Below, piece by piece: positions 23,689 to 34,905 of a stretch of DNA of 64,000 nt. Both the position numbers and the translations under genes were made by a program. The DNA comes from Morinoia aosen (Eukaryota > Arthropoda > Malacostraca > Amphipoda > Talitridae), in assembly GCA_030386875.1 (NCBI GenBank), contig CM059560.1, positions 34,280,183 to 34,344,182 of the forward strand, in the 5' to 3' direction. The first letter of the stretch is position 1. Each line of letters opens with the position of its first letter. The notes beneath the pieces are model-generated. The model searched no databases. It worked only from the letters and a program-made list of their open reading frames with translations, and was not told where the DNA came from.

Positions 23689-24451
23689 GTGAATAGACGC
23701 CAGCGGAAGGTGCCCTCCCACGAAGAAGCTCTCCAAAGAGGAGGCCCACAGCAGATTCTCAGCCGCCCGCGGCGAATATCCGAGACCACGGAAATGACCT
23801 CTCTCGGAAGAAAGAGCAAGCTTAGACTTCCACAGCTGGAAGAACAATTCCATACGGAGCTAGCAGCCTTGAACAGTCTCCTGAATGGTGCAGTACCACG
23901 AGATCTCAAGACTCCCAGCGAGGTGGATCAAGTCCACGCTGGAATCCGAGCAAAGGCTAAGACCGTCAAGCGAATCGGAGACCAGCTGGTCCTAGCCACC
24001 TCGAGGGTTCAGGAGCCACCGCAGAAGCGACGGTAATCCGAGGCTCATTGACAAGCACTAGAGCTCGCAGGAAAGCACTAGCGGACTCAATGGACCACAG
24101 AAACGAAGAGCTCGGTGCGAGCTCCTCACGGAGTGTGACAACGGAACCTTCCCAGCGTAAGAGCTCGAGGTCGAGGAGGACCTCGTCCAAGAACCAGCAG
24201 CAAGGCGCTGCCCATCAGAACAAGCCCCCAAAATCATCATTGGCTGAGAACAGGAACGGACACCGTTCCAACCGTCGGGACAGAGACCAGGCAGCCCCAG
24301 CCATCGTCGTCAGAGTCACCAAGGTTCGAGCTATTACAGCCAGAGTCAAGACAGTGAGAGCGATCATAGCCAGAGCCTTCCCAGTGCCAGCTCTCGTCAC
24401 AAAGACGGCGAATCCGAGCGCCGCGAGCCCCCTAGCCAAGGCAATAAGCAG
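23689..24451 (+). pseudogene. BEL gag N-terminal region, frames broken
   Basis: A protein-like frame from the LTR edge runs to a stop at about 24036 and has an extended charged sequence with a Leu-rich segment. A second hydrophilic Ser/Arg/Gln-rich stretch, low in complexity, continues in the frame of the downstream gag from about 24247. The two frames are not joined, so either small indels have broken the N-terminus of Gag or translation starts further down at 24452. GC content is visibly higher than in the LTRs. Confidence 0.55.
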
Positions 24452-27259
24452 ATGCTTATTGACATCACTGAAGAGCCATCGGTACTGTTGGCGCAAATCG
24501 CCATCGAGAGGTCGAAATTGAGGAACAGGAACCGAACGGAGAACGATCAGCACTTCGGTGAGCAGAATACCGAGTGCAAAGAGGACCGCACAGGAGCCTG
24601 GGTCGACCAAGCCTTCCGGCATCACGTCATTGAACCCGCAGGGGGCACAACGGCGGTTGCGAATGCTTCGCCCCGTGACACCGATCTCGCACCTCCGATG
24701 AATCCCTCCGCACCAGCATTCCAGCCCCGGGCTTCCACCGGCTCACCTGCCGTGGTCTTTGAAACGAAGCCACCAGTGATCGACGGAGCTATGAGGCTCT
24801 CAATGATCGAAGATCTAAAAAAGGCGCCAAGCCAACCTTACGCGGGAGAGGCTCACCTGTTCCACAGATGGTTCGATGCCATCAAGAGAAGGATGGAGAG
24901 GCTCGCCGTGGAGCCCATCGACGCCATCGAGATCCTCACGAACCACACCTGCGGCGAGCCAAGAAGCCTTATTGTCGACACCCTGGCAGCTACCTACCTG
25001 GACACAGCGGCCCTGCTCACCCTCATCGTCGAACAATTGAAGACCCGCTTTGCCTCCGACGACAGGGTAGCCGATAGCCTGCTCGAACGCCTCGCCCAAA
25101 CCTCGGACATAAAGGGCATGAAGGGCGACCGCACGGTCGGTCTCAAGCTGCGGAAGTTCAGCGACGCCTGTCTAGCGATTCATCACACAATGCAGCACAA
25201 CCAAGGCCTCGCCTTCCTGAACACCGACGTAGGGCTGTCTCCCATCGTTGAGAGACTACCCTTCTTCGTTCTGGACGCCTGGAGAAGCGAACGAACTAGG
25301 CACAGAAGATTATTCGGATCGCTACCTGATTTCGCCGGGTTCTGCGAGTTCATCAAAACGCTGTCAGACACCCAGTGTGATAGTTTTGGGGCATCGAACC
25401 TCAACTGGGTGAGCAATCGACTCGACACGGCCGCCCCCGCTCGCCTCAATCCAAGAGCCTCGCGAGTTCTCTTCACGTCCTCGGAGAATCAAACCGGCAA
25501 CTGCGTTCTCCACCAGAGTGCACAACATGCGACAAACTCGTGCCAAACGGTAAGAAAGATGGAATCTCGGAAGAAGAAGGACTTCATACGCGAGCATAAG
25601 TTATGTTACCGTTGTCTAGGCCCTCACTGAGCAAAGCACTGCAATGAAGTTGTGAAGTGCGATGACTGCGGAGCCAGCAGTCACAGCACGGCCGCCCACA
25701 TTAACTGGCGAGCAGCTGGAAATTCGAGTGAAACCACTCGTCAGGAGAGACCCAGTCGAGAACCGAGCGACGACAGAGCTCAGAGCGAACTCGGGGAGAG
25801 ATTGAGAGCTGTGGCCCTGGCCTCTCGCGTACCCACAGCCGAGGAGGGTGCATGCAGCAAAGTTGTTCTGGCAGATGTTATCGACGAGAACACGGGTCGG
25901 TCGTGCCGCGCCTACGTAATCTTAGATGAGCAAAGCACCACGTCCTTCTGCTCTCCTAAGCTGTTGAACGCCCTCCGCGTGACAACCCCCAAGTCTCACT
26001 ACGAGCTGGAAACGCTGACCGACCAATCCGCCACTCGATACGGCAGACGCGTGTCAGGGTTGAAAATAAAGGGAGTGTCCGAAGACCGAACCTTCGAGCT
26101 CCCACCGATGTTGGAATGCAACTCCATCCCCGATAGAAAGAAAGCAGTCGCGACCTACGAACGCGTCGCAAGAACCCCGGAGATATCGCACTTCGCTCAG
26201 CATTTCTTGCCCTTGGACAAACACGCAGAAGTCGCGGTGCTCATGGGGACGGACTGTGGAGACCTACTCTACAGTCACTCCGACAAACAACGCCGCAAGG
26301 CTCCGTTCGTCCACCACACTGCCTTAGGCTGGGCAGTGGTCGGCAAGGTGAACGACGACGTCAGCCCCGAAGGAGAGCACACTTACACGGTCGCAAGAAT
26401 CGTAGCCGAAGCCACTCTCAAAACCTGTGGCCCGGAGACGTGCCTTGAACCGCTCTCAGGAGAAGATGCTATCGCCCAGCAGCGCAGCGATGAAACCCCT
26501 CATCCGCGGCCCCCCGACGGTCGCGGAGACCCTGAAAAGATGAAAAACACAAGAGCAGAGGAAGACAATCAAGCGGAAGCCCCGCCAACGACGAGATTTA
26601 TCAACCAGTCAGCAACAAACGATGAAATGGACGCTCAGTGCGATCCAGACAGCGCATCACCAAAGTCCAAGGAGAAACGGAAATGGGAGCTTCCGCACCC
26701 TGGTGATCGGAAGAGAAAGTACGACGCACACCATGCTGAGCGCACATCTGTTGACAAGAGAGCTCGACAGAACGGGCCAAGCAAAGGAGGAGGCGGCCAC
26801 GCGACTCCCGACCCTCCAGGAAACGCCGAACACCCACCTCCATCTTCCCTTTACCAGCCTCTCAGTACCGCCTACGTGACAAGCTACCGTCGGAATCCGA
26901 AGCATCGGGACAAGCATGACGCACTCGCCGACGCACGAGGAATGCCGGGCAGTGTCGAGAAAGACCAGGAGACAACACCCGGACCCCTCCAGAGGTCCAC
27001 CACCCGCCAGCGACGGAAAGTTCGACGTTGGTCGGGGAAGCAGAGAGGACTCCTCTATGAGTCACGCCCGCGCAGCAGGTGGAAGGCCACCCACACGTCG
27101 CTGAAGACAACACCGACGCGTCCCGCGGGGCGAGACGACTGCGATGAGCACGCAGTGGGTGGCGCCCCGCCACTGAACCAGCCCTTAACCAGCGCTCCCC
27201 CCCCCCCCCCCCCCCGAAGGCAGTTATTGGTGGCCAGAGCCACCAAGGGGGGGGGGGGG
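24452..27259 (+). pseudogene. BEL gag-protease with C-terminal extension, one TGA
   Basis: One long frame interrupted only by TGA at 25628-25630. Codons 1-392 hold a BEL/Pao Gag (the SQPYAGEAHLFHRWFD region followed by helical capsid-like sequence). The stop falls inside a zinc knuckle (CYRCLGPH before it, KHC after it), and a second Cys/His cluster, CDDCGASSHSTAAH, follows. Then comes an A17-type aspartic protease with the LDEQSTTSF active-site block at about 25924. After about 26450 the frame continues for ~270 codons as a basic, Pro/Arg-rich, GC-rich tail where RT would be expected. Gag and protease would assemble and process particles; RT, RNase H and integrase are missing. The frame runs on into the LTR to 27304. 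Confidence 0.85.
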
Positions 27260-27379
27260 GAGTGTCACGTCGTACAAGACGTGAGGAAATTTGAAGAATT
27301 TTGATAAATTCATTGCGGCAACATTCTGCGGATCCGCGCTTCGTCCGCAAGAATGACGCCAACGTTTTATTTGTTTGAA

Positions 27380-29514
27380 TATTTGATGATTTGATGATTT
27401 GATCTTTCACTCCATATTTGATGAGATATGGAAGAGTGAAAGAGTACCGGATGACTGGAACAAGTGTAATGTAGTTCTGTTGCACAAGGGTGGACATAAG
27501 AGTATGAAAGAACTTAAAAATTACAGACCAATTGCACTGGGTGACACTGTATGTAAGATATTTTGTGGTATTTTGAATGAGAGAATGAAAAATTTAGTTG
27601 AGGAATTAGGAGTCCTAGGTGAAGAACAGAATGGTTTTAGGCAGGATAGACGTGGGGAAGATAATCTGTTTGTAGTGAGTGAAATAATTGAGCGAATGAG
27701 GAAGGATGATAAGAAGGTGTATTTAGCATTCCTGGATATTGAAAAAGCGTATGACAGAGTGGATCGGGTAAGGCTCTTTGAAGTTCTGAGAAAAGTTGGG
27801 TTTAGCAGAAAAATAGTAAAAATTGTACAAAGTCTGTATGAGAACACAAGCGCTATATACAGGTTAGGAAATTTGGAAACGGGGCAAGTGAGGAGTGTTA
27901 GAGGAGTGAGACAGGGCTGTACTCTGTCTCCCCTGTTGTTTGGATTGTACACAGAAGAATTAGCAGTTCGACTGAGAAGGAGTGGCTTAGGACTGAAAGT
28001 TGGTAATGAGAGACTGAGCTGTTTGTTGTATGCTGATGATGTGGTTGTGGTTAGTGGATGTGGACATGAACTGCAAAGGATGCTTGACATTGTGAACGGA
28101 TATAGTACAGATTTCAAGATGAACTTCAGTGCCGACAAAAGCAAGGTTATGGTTATAAATAGTGATGAGACTGATAGAGACAGACTGTGGAATATTGGAG
28201 AAATCAGTATAGGTAGAACAAAAGAATACAAATATCTAGGTTGTATGATAAGTGAAGATGGATGCACTAGAACTAAGGGTGCGAAAGTGGCAAAAGCTAT
28301 GCAGTGGAGTGGACGATTAAGTAGCGTGGCCAGATACAGAGCAAACAAGTATGAATGTGTGAGAGGAATGTGGAAGTATGTTGCTGTACCTAGTGTCATG
28401 TATGGTATGAGTGCTCTTGCCTGGAATGGAAGTGATCTTGAAAAGCTGGATGTAATACAAAATAAGGTAGGACGGTTAGCATTGGGTGCTCCAAAATGGA
28501 CAGCTACAGAAGCCATTAGAGGTGACCTTGGGTGGAGCCTATTTTCAGAAAGAATGATGAAGGCAGTGCTGAATTATAAGGTGAGAATTGAAAGAATGCA
28601 GAATAGCAGATGGGTAAAGCGAATTTTTGAATGGAATCTGAGTGTAAGCTATTGGGAGAAAGTGTGTTGGGGGCATGCAAGGAAGCTTAGTATGCAAAAG
28701 ATTATTCATGTTAGAATTGGGAGACCTGTGGATGACTGGAGTTTAATAAATCCTGGAGGTGTAGGGCCTGAGTGGGACTGCAAGAGGTGGAAGAAAGAGA
28801 TTGAGAGGAAAACAAAAGAGTATGGATTGAATAAGTGGAGGCTTAGCATGGTGCGGAAGCCTACACTTGACTGGTATATGAAAAAAGAAGCACTTTAGTT
28901 TGAGCTGTTCTATGATGGTAGTTTTGGAAGTCAACTCTTGTTTGCTGTGAGATGTAAGTCATTGAGTGTGAACAGACGTACATGGAGGTGGAATGAGAAT
29001 AATAACAGATTATGTCGGCAGTGTATTAGTGGAGTGGAGGAAACAATTGAGCATTTTGTGCTGGAATGTAGTAAGTATGAGCAAGAGAGAGAAAGTTTTA
29101 TGAATGTGGTGCTTGAGCAGTATGGAGAGAATGAGTGCTATGCCAGATGTGCTGAAGATGATTGCGGTATGAGCTGTCTTGCTGGATTGGATCAGGAGTG
29201 CAATTTGAGTATCATTGAAGCTATGAAATTGTTTCTTGTGCGTGCCTGGAGTATGAGACAGTGACTGGAATGAGCCAGTCAGGTAGAATGGTCAGTAATG
29301 ACCCAATATGCCTGGGGATGGTGTTTTGACGCACTGGCTATCCCAGTGACGCCATCCAATGGCAGCTTGTGACAAGGATTGGTAAATCCTGAGTAGTTTA
29401 GTGGACAAGTCTGGTACCAGGCGCTGAACTCTTTGTGTGATAACTGTGGAGAGAATTGTAGGCCGTTACAAAGGCCCCGACGCTGTCGGCCCTCAATTTC
29501 AAGTTCAAGTTCAA
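27380..29514 (+). mobile_element. LINE-b: 5'-truncated LINE in BEL 3' LTR
   Basis: Same family as LINE-a but longer, starting at the N-terminal edge of the RT domain. It is flanked by GTTTGAA (27373-27379, 29515-29521), a 7-bp target duplication. The tail is TTCAAG repeats. It lies at LTR offset 117, 5 bp from the LINE-a offset in the other LTR, in the same orientation. Confidence 0.9.
27399..29264 (+). pseudogene. LINE-b ORF2: reverse transcriptase, one stop
   Basis: Reverse transcriptase of a non-LTR element, which copies its RNA at nicked target DNA. Visible RT blocks are FLDIEKAYDRV (catalytic Asp about residue 113 of this fragment), GVRQGCTLSPLLF, and YADD at about 211-214. A TAG at 28896-28898 (Lys in LINE-a) interrupts the frame, which continues in phase to the zinc-knuckle region and natural stop at 29264. 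The N-terminal endonuclease is absent by truncation. ORF1 features of family members LINE-c and LINE-d (PHD-like finger, SGNH esterase) point to the CR1/L2 group. Confidence 0.9.
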
Positions 29515-31683
29515 GTTTGAAGTGCGTTGGAGGAACAGGTTCCCGGATAATTTTAAGTTCTGCGTTGTTTAGGAAGTGAACTTGAGTGAGAAACTCATTC
29601 GATTTACGTGTTACCTCGCTAGCTATATTTTTCGGGTGTTTTCACACGGTGTAGCCAGTAAGCTGCAGTGTAATGCTGGGAATTAGTCAGGTTCTGGTTT
29701 AACGGTATTTTAGCTGAACACTGTGATTTTACTAATGAACTTTCCTATCTCTGTTTCACTGCTCTAAGTGATTTGTGTTAATGTCCAAACCTTTTGCTCA
29801 ACAACATTTACATAATAGCCAAGCCATGTAAGCTATGTTGTCATATATAATATTGTAAACAGTGTCATGGGCAGTAAATGCAACATGGAGAGACTGACAT
29901 TTCAATGCCTCTTAGTCTACACAGAGGATTACTTGAAGTTTATTGCATTTCATAGATTAACACAAGATAGCAAATTTTATATTTATTTGATAATACAAAC
30001 CAACCACTGCTTCACTATTGAAAGATTTGTGTACTGAAAATAAAAGCTATGGTGATTCTTCCATGGATTAGACATCAGTTGTTGATATGGAAAAATTCAT
30101 GGCACGTCGTGCCAGACTTGTACTAACTTGGGAACACGATTTTATTGTCTTTGTATTATCTCTTGTCTTTTTATTATTTATAACATTCATTAATAGAAAG
30201 ATGTGAACCAAGCAAATTAAATTTAGTCGATTGGCTTCTTACCTATGAGCTGTGCTGGGCAAGTTGCGCCAGTCAGCAAGGTGGAAGCCTAAAGTTACGG
30301 CATTCAGTCATTCAGTAGACTGAGAATAGGCGCAGAAATTTGAGACCACTAGCTCATATGATTTGTGTTTTCAAAGCGACGTCGACAAACGTGCACTTGC
30401 CTCTCTTATTTTGTTTATAATAGAATTTATTGATAATGGTGATTTGATGACCTGAGTGACTTGCCCCTGCTTTAGAGACCTAATTTGCTGTCTCTTTTCC
30501 ACAGATAGGGTAAAGAAAGCCAGAGTAGGCACTCATTTTGCAGACTAAAATAAGCTGTCACAGGTCTAAACTGAGGGACCTTTCCTCATCGTCTGTAAGT
30601 ATTTTAGGGTATCCTCTTTCAACTTGTGATGTTACCTAACTCGTCATACCTTTATAGTGTGAGGCGTTCATGTGAAAACTATAAACTTGTTGTGCAATCG
30701 TCCACCTTTGTTCAGATAAAGCGCTTATTGACTAATGACCGCTGTGTTAGGATTGTTGGATACGGATGTACATTCATGTATGTAACTTTGTGCTTCCTTA
30801 AAAGGACACTTTGAACATTGGCCGAAACAAGCGATTCATGTATTATTGCCTGGCGTCAGGGATTACGAAGTTCATGCCATGTACATATAAACTATCAAAA
30901 GCGTTCTCACCTCACAATGGAAATGCATCATCCATGAAATTGCGCTGTCTCTTATAGCTGTCATTACACGTATTATCGAATGTAGATCGGGCAGGATTAG
31001 GAGTACATTGCCCTCAATCATTCCCTTCGACTAGTGACACGAGTTTACAATATTCGTGTGTGTATATCATAAATGTGTTCTTTCTAAATGTGTTACTCGA
31101 CTAGAGACTTATTTTTCTTCCCCGTCGATGCAACGGAAACCTTTCTTGTTTGTGAACTTATTTCCCAGCCTACTGTTCCTGTGCACCCTGTGCGTAGATT
31201 CCGCGTTCCCTCAACTACACGCTAGATGGTGCCTTCCTCTTTCCTCTCTTGGGACACCTTTGTCGCGGTCAGGGGAGGCTAAAACTTTCTTATATGATAA
31301 TACTAGTAATGGTAATGCGAATTGTTGTTGTGCTACGTCGTAAGCAGGGCGGTGAATTCTCTTTTTATGTGCTACTATTCTATGGCCTCTTATGTCCCAC
31401 TCAGCTATTTCTCGTGTACCCTTGAGGTGTGAGTTACTTTCTTGTTGTGCGGTGCTATATGCATCAGTTAATCATTCGACTATGATCTTGAATTAGGCTT
31501 CTCATGTCATGCAATTCGTGGTCCGACTCTGAATCATACCTTTCTGGGCAGATTCACGGAACCAGGGGATAAGAAATAAAAAACCTGAAGAGACCTCGTT
31601 TCCCTTTGGGCATCCTACCGAGTTCCGTTCAATGGCGTGCCGAAGCGAAGATCAATTCCGCTAGCGCACGACATTACAAACTG

Positions 31684-32544
31684 GATTTATATATCAACTC
31701 TTTCACATCACGTTCCTTGATCACAATTTTGAATGTACCATATTGCAATACATCATTACATCCTCAATTTAGCATCAGTACATTACAATCCTTTGGTGAA
31801 GATGTCAAAGGAACTTCTCTGCAGTTCATTTACATCCAGCAATAATATCTTCCTTTGAAAAGACTGGAGTTTATTCTGTCCGTTTCGGTGTGAGGGGAAC
31901 AATAACAATTTACTGTAACTATGAATGTTTTTTTTGTAGAAAAGCTTACCTCTTTGTAAAGCTGAAAGTTTTTTCTTTCTCATGATATTACCCCTCAGGG
32001 GAATACAATTATTGTATCTATAGGAATTAGCATTCCCAGGGGGGAATGTCAGGGCCTAAGCGGAAAGTGAGGTAGTCTTTTTTTTTGTTGAAATAAAATA
32101 TTTTTTTTTATGTTGAGGACCACCTTTTTTCGGTTCACTGCTGTCCTGTTTTTCAGCACCTACTACTTTCTTCTTCAACTTTGGTCTTGTTTCATAATCT
32201 TCTTTCACAATTTACTGTTTCTATGCCCTTTCTGCGTAGATTCCGCATTTCATTCAACTCCATACTAAATGGTGCCTTCCTCCTTCCTCTCTTTGATCGC
32301 ATTTGTTGCTGGGGAGGGAGGCTAAAACTAACAACTAATCTAATCTAATCCCATGACATTAATTTATGTCCAAATACTGGAAGAATTATGCTATAAAATT
32401 GTCTTTTAGAACAAAATGTAATCTTTCAAATGAGAATTAAGTTCCTTTTGGCAGTCATGGCGACTCACGGTTCAGTTCAGTTACCTCCAGGATGTTGTCA
32501 GAGGAGCATGGTGATGCTACATCTTATTAAAGTTCTGTCTTCTA
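31684..32544. other. hAT-like element DNA with LTR-like fragment
   Basis: AT-rich, no intact gene. At 32031-32048 the sequence CCCAGGGGGGAA precedes TGTCAGGGCC, an arrangement like a polypurine tract and LTR start. The following ~300 bp (to about 32345) include GTAGATTCCGC and a GGTGCCTTCCTC segment also found in the BEL LTRs, and a related piece lies at 55385-55540. It may be a diverged LTR fragment; low certainty. Confidence 0.4.
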
Positions 32545-33814
32545 TCAGGTTGTATCAGAAGTTCTGTCCATTTTTTAGATATGAAATGAAGTGAAAATCC
32601 TCTCAAAAATGCATTTATTTAATCTTCAATATAGGCACCATTTTTATTAATTACGTCCTCCCATTTTCCGGTAAGCTCTTTGATTCCTTCTTCATAAAAT
32701 TTAGATGGTTGGGACGCACAAAGAGAAACTAGTTTCATTTCGACCTCTTCTCTTGTAGTAAGCCTTTATTCCATTAAATGATTCTGTAAGCCCCTGAAAA
32801 GGTGAAAATCGGTTGGAGCAAGATCTGGAGAATATGGTTGGTGATGCATGACTTCCCAGCAAAATACTTCAACAAGACTTTTGGTTGCGCTTGAAAGGGG
32901 GGGGGGGTCTGCCATTTTCATGGTGCAGAATCACTTCTTTTCGGTTGATCAAAATGGCCGTTTTTTCTGTAAAACTGCTTTTGAACGAGTTAGCTTCTGA
33001 CATTAAACTTCAGATGTTATTTTTTGATTGCCACCCATTAATTCGTAATAAACAATTCCCTTCAAATCCCAGCATCCACTCAAAAGATTTTTTTTAGGGT
33101 TCAGTCCACTTCTCGGCTGTGGAATTGGCTTTGAACAACTTAGACACTGTCTTTTGCGCTTAACATTGTTGTAAAGGATTCACTTCTCGTCACCAGTTAT
33201 GATTCGGTCTAGAAAAGGGTCTGAAGTTCATGAGAACGCAGTGAAACACAACAGGTCGCCCGTATGTTGCCTGTTGATTTCTGACAAATCGTGTGGGACC
33301 CTGTGTCTCAGCCTTTGAGATTTTGCCAAATCTTTTGATTACCCAATATATGGTCATATGGCTTACATTAAAGTTTTTGTTCATTTCTCTAGTGGTGCAG
33401 GTTTGATTTTCATCAATGGCAGCTAGCAATTGCTCAGAATTGAGTTTTTTTTAGCATCTTGCTCATGGTAAGTCTTTTAGACTGTAGTCATTTTTTTAAA
33501 CAAAAAAGATCTTCTGCAGGTCTTTTCATTTACAACATCATTTCCATGTGTTTTTGAGTGTTTTTGCTGCTGAGCCTGCCATATTGCCTTTATGAAATTC
33601 AAACAGTAAAATATGCCTGACATGCTCTTTACTTGGAGTGTACCTTTGGGCTAAAAATAGTTTTTAATTACAATAATTATCACAGAATATGAGAGAAGAA
33701 ACAACATTTTATTAATTACCATAGATAAGCATACAACATTAACAAGCTAAATTGAAGTAATCTTGCCCTAAACATATAGCTCAACAATTGGACAGAACTT
33801 ATGTTACAACCTGA
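32545..33814 (-). mobile_element. mariner element, 1.27 kb
   Basis: The ends TCAGGTTGTATCAGAAG and (inverted) TCAGGTTGTAACATAAG form ~26-bp terminal repeats sharing GTTCTGTCCA. Both flanks are TA (32543-32544, 33815-33816), the mariner target site. Length is typical for mariner. The transposase reads on the minus strand and is broken. Confidence 0.9.
32590..33480 (-). pseudogene. mariner transposase, degenerate
   Basis: Would bind the terminal repeats and cut and paste DNA at TA. In order on the minus strand are a helix-turn-helix N-terminal part (open frame 33429-33190), the TGDEK block with TGA in place of the usual Trp (near 33185), a block reading HHENGRP where the family has HHDNARP (the second catalytic Asp is replaced by Glu), and YSPDLAPTDFHLFR with the third Asp (D34D type). 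Several stops and frameshifts. Not functional. Confidence 0.88.
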
Positions 33815-33816
33815 TA

Positions 33817-34463
33817 CTATATGTATGTGTATGAAAGTTACACGAAATTTGCATTTCCGTGATTTGTTCCATAATATGATGTTAATAACCAATTTGTCAT
33901 CATTATTGATCGCAATTAGGGTGCAAATTTAAATTTTGAGGTACTTTAGATATAGTTTACAAATATTCGTTCACATATTCAATTCGTTCAATAGTTCACA
34001 ATCTCATATTTACGAAGTGTCATAGTGTTTAGTCACAATAAAGTTCCCTGATATTCTACCCTGCAGTGTAAAGTGATATGACGATCACCTGGTGTCTACT
34101 AGTTTCCAGTTGGTTTATTTTTTGGGTATCATGAATGGTTTTCCTCATCGTTGAAAGATGTTAAGACATGGTTCTTTGTCTTAACATTCGATGGAGTCCA
34201 TTAGGATGGGGTAACTTAGGAATTTAGGTAACTTTTTCTCAATGATGCTTTGGTTGATACATTGAGCATGAAGTATTTTAAGTATTAAGAAACTTGGACC
34301 CTTTTTGAACATTTGGTATTGCGTGTATCATTGACTCATACTACTCATTATTGACTGATGATTTACATCTGGACATTTGGACAACATTCATTATGTAAAA
34401 AATAGGTAGTATTTTTTTTCTGGTGAAGGTATTAAAAAGTAGTAAAATTTGGAAATGAAATAT
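33817..34463. other. Right arm of the hAT-like element
   Basis: AT-rich DNA with no gene. An AAAAAGTAGTAAAATTTGG segment near 34434-34452 repeats the motif of the left end. Confidence 0.5.
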
Positions 34464-34477
34464 CAGTAGTCACCATG

Positions 34478-34905
34478 TATATATATTTTCTAATTACGGG
34501 CCTTAATTCTAAACTGCCTCCAATTACGGGCACAAATTAATTAGCCTCTCATCTCCTGAATTCAGCGTGCCTTGATCTTAATTACTCTTCAAACGAAGAG
34601 TCATCATCGCCACCAGTTTCTGTACCTGTGATCAAAACTCACCTGCTCCAAAATTAAGCAGGCTTTGCCCACATAAATAGCAACGCACCGATTGTTGTGC
34701 TTGTTTAAAATTGCCCTCAGTAAATTGAATAACCTGAACACAATACACTCACAACCTCGTCAACCGGCTGGAGCTACCGCCTCAGGACTACGAAAGACCT
34801 TCAGTCAAGATCTTCAGGATCAAGTCTCGGCGATCCTCCCGGCTCCTTCGAATAAAACCATACACTTAAAAAGCTGAGTTACCCTGTGTTCTCATTTGTC
34901 ATCTG
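34478..34905 (+). repeat. Gypsy-1 3' LTR, piece 2 of 3
   Basis: It matches 5' LTR positions from about 13930 to 14335, including the AATAAA candidate near 34851. It begins with the TATATATA copy of the hAT-like target site and ends with TCTG (34902-34905), the left target duplication of Gypsy-2. Confidence 0.9.

Larger units (their letters stand above)
20440..31678 (+). mobile_element. BEL/Pao-type retrotransposon lacking RT and integrase
   Basis: LTRs begin TGTCACGTCG (20440, 27263) and end CGACATTACA (23688, 31678), with a perfect 5-bp duplication AACTG on both sides (20435-20439, 31679-31683), the usual BEL length. Without the LINE inserted in each LTR, the LTRs are about 2.27-2.28 kb and differ at about 11 places. 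The ~3.57-kb interior encodes Gag and protease but no reverse transcriptase, RNase H or integrase, so the element depends on a full-length relative. A solo LTR of the family lies at 8783-11233. Confidence 0.9.
27263..31678 (+). repeat. 3' LTR of the BEL element (contains LINE-b)
   Basis: It follows a G-run (27247-27260) that probably serves as polypurine tract. It is interrupted after 27379 by LINE-b and resumes at about 29515. It ends at 31678, directly before AACTG. Confidence 0.9.
19577..34477. mobile_element. hAT-like non-autonomous DNA element (hosts BEL and mariner)
   Basis: The left end CAGGGTGTCTACTA and the inverted right end CATGGTGACTACTG are imperfect terminal repeats of the CAGGG type seen in hAT elements. 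The flanks are CTTATATA (left) and TATATATA (right), close to an 8-bp duplication. The first ~100 bp contain many AGTAGTAAAA units, and similar units sit just inside the right end (about 34435-34450). No transposase is visible in its own DNA (19591-20439, 31684-32544, 33817-34463), so it is non-autonomous. Its position splitting the Gypsy-1 LTR is secure; the hAT label is probable. Confidence 0.72.

Noticed and set aside
27521-28516. 331-codon minus-strand frame
   Set aside because: It is the antisense shadow of the LINE-b reverse transcriptase, which has clear RT motifs on the plus strand.
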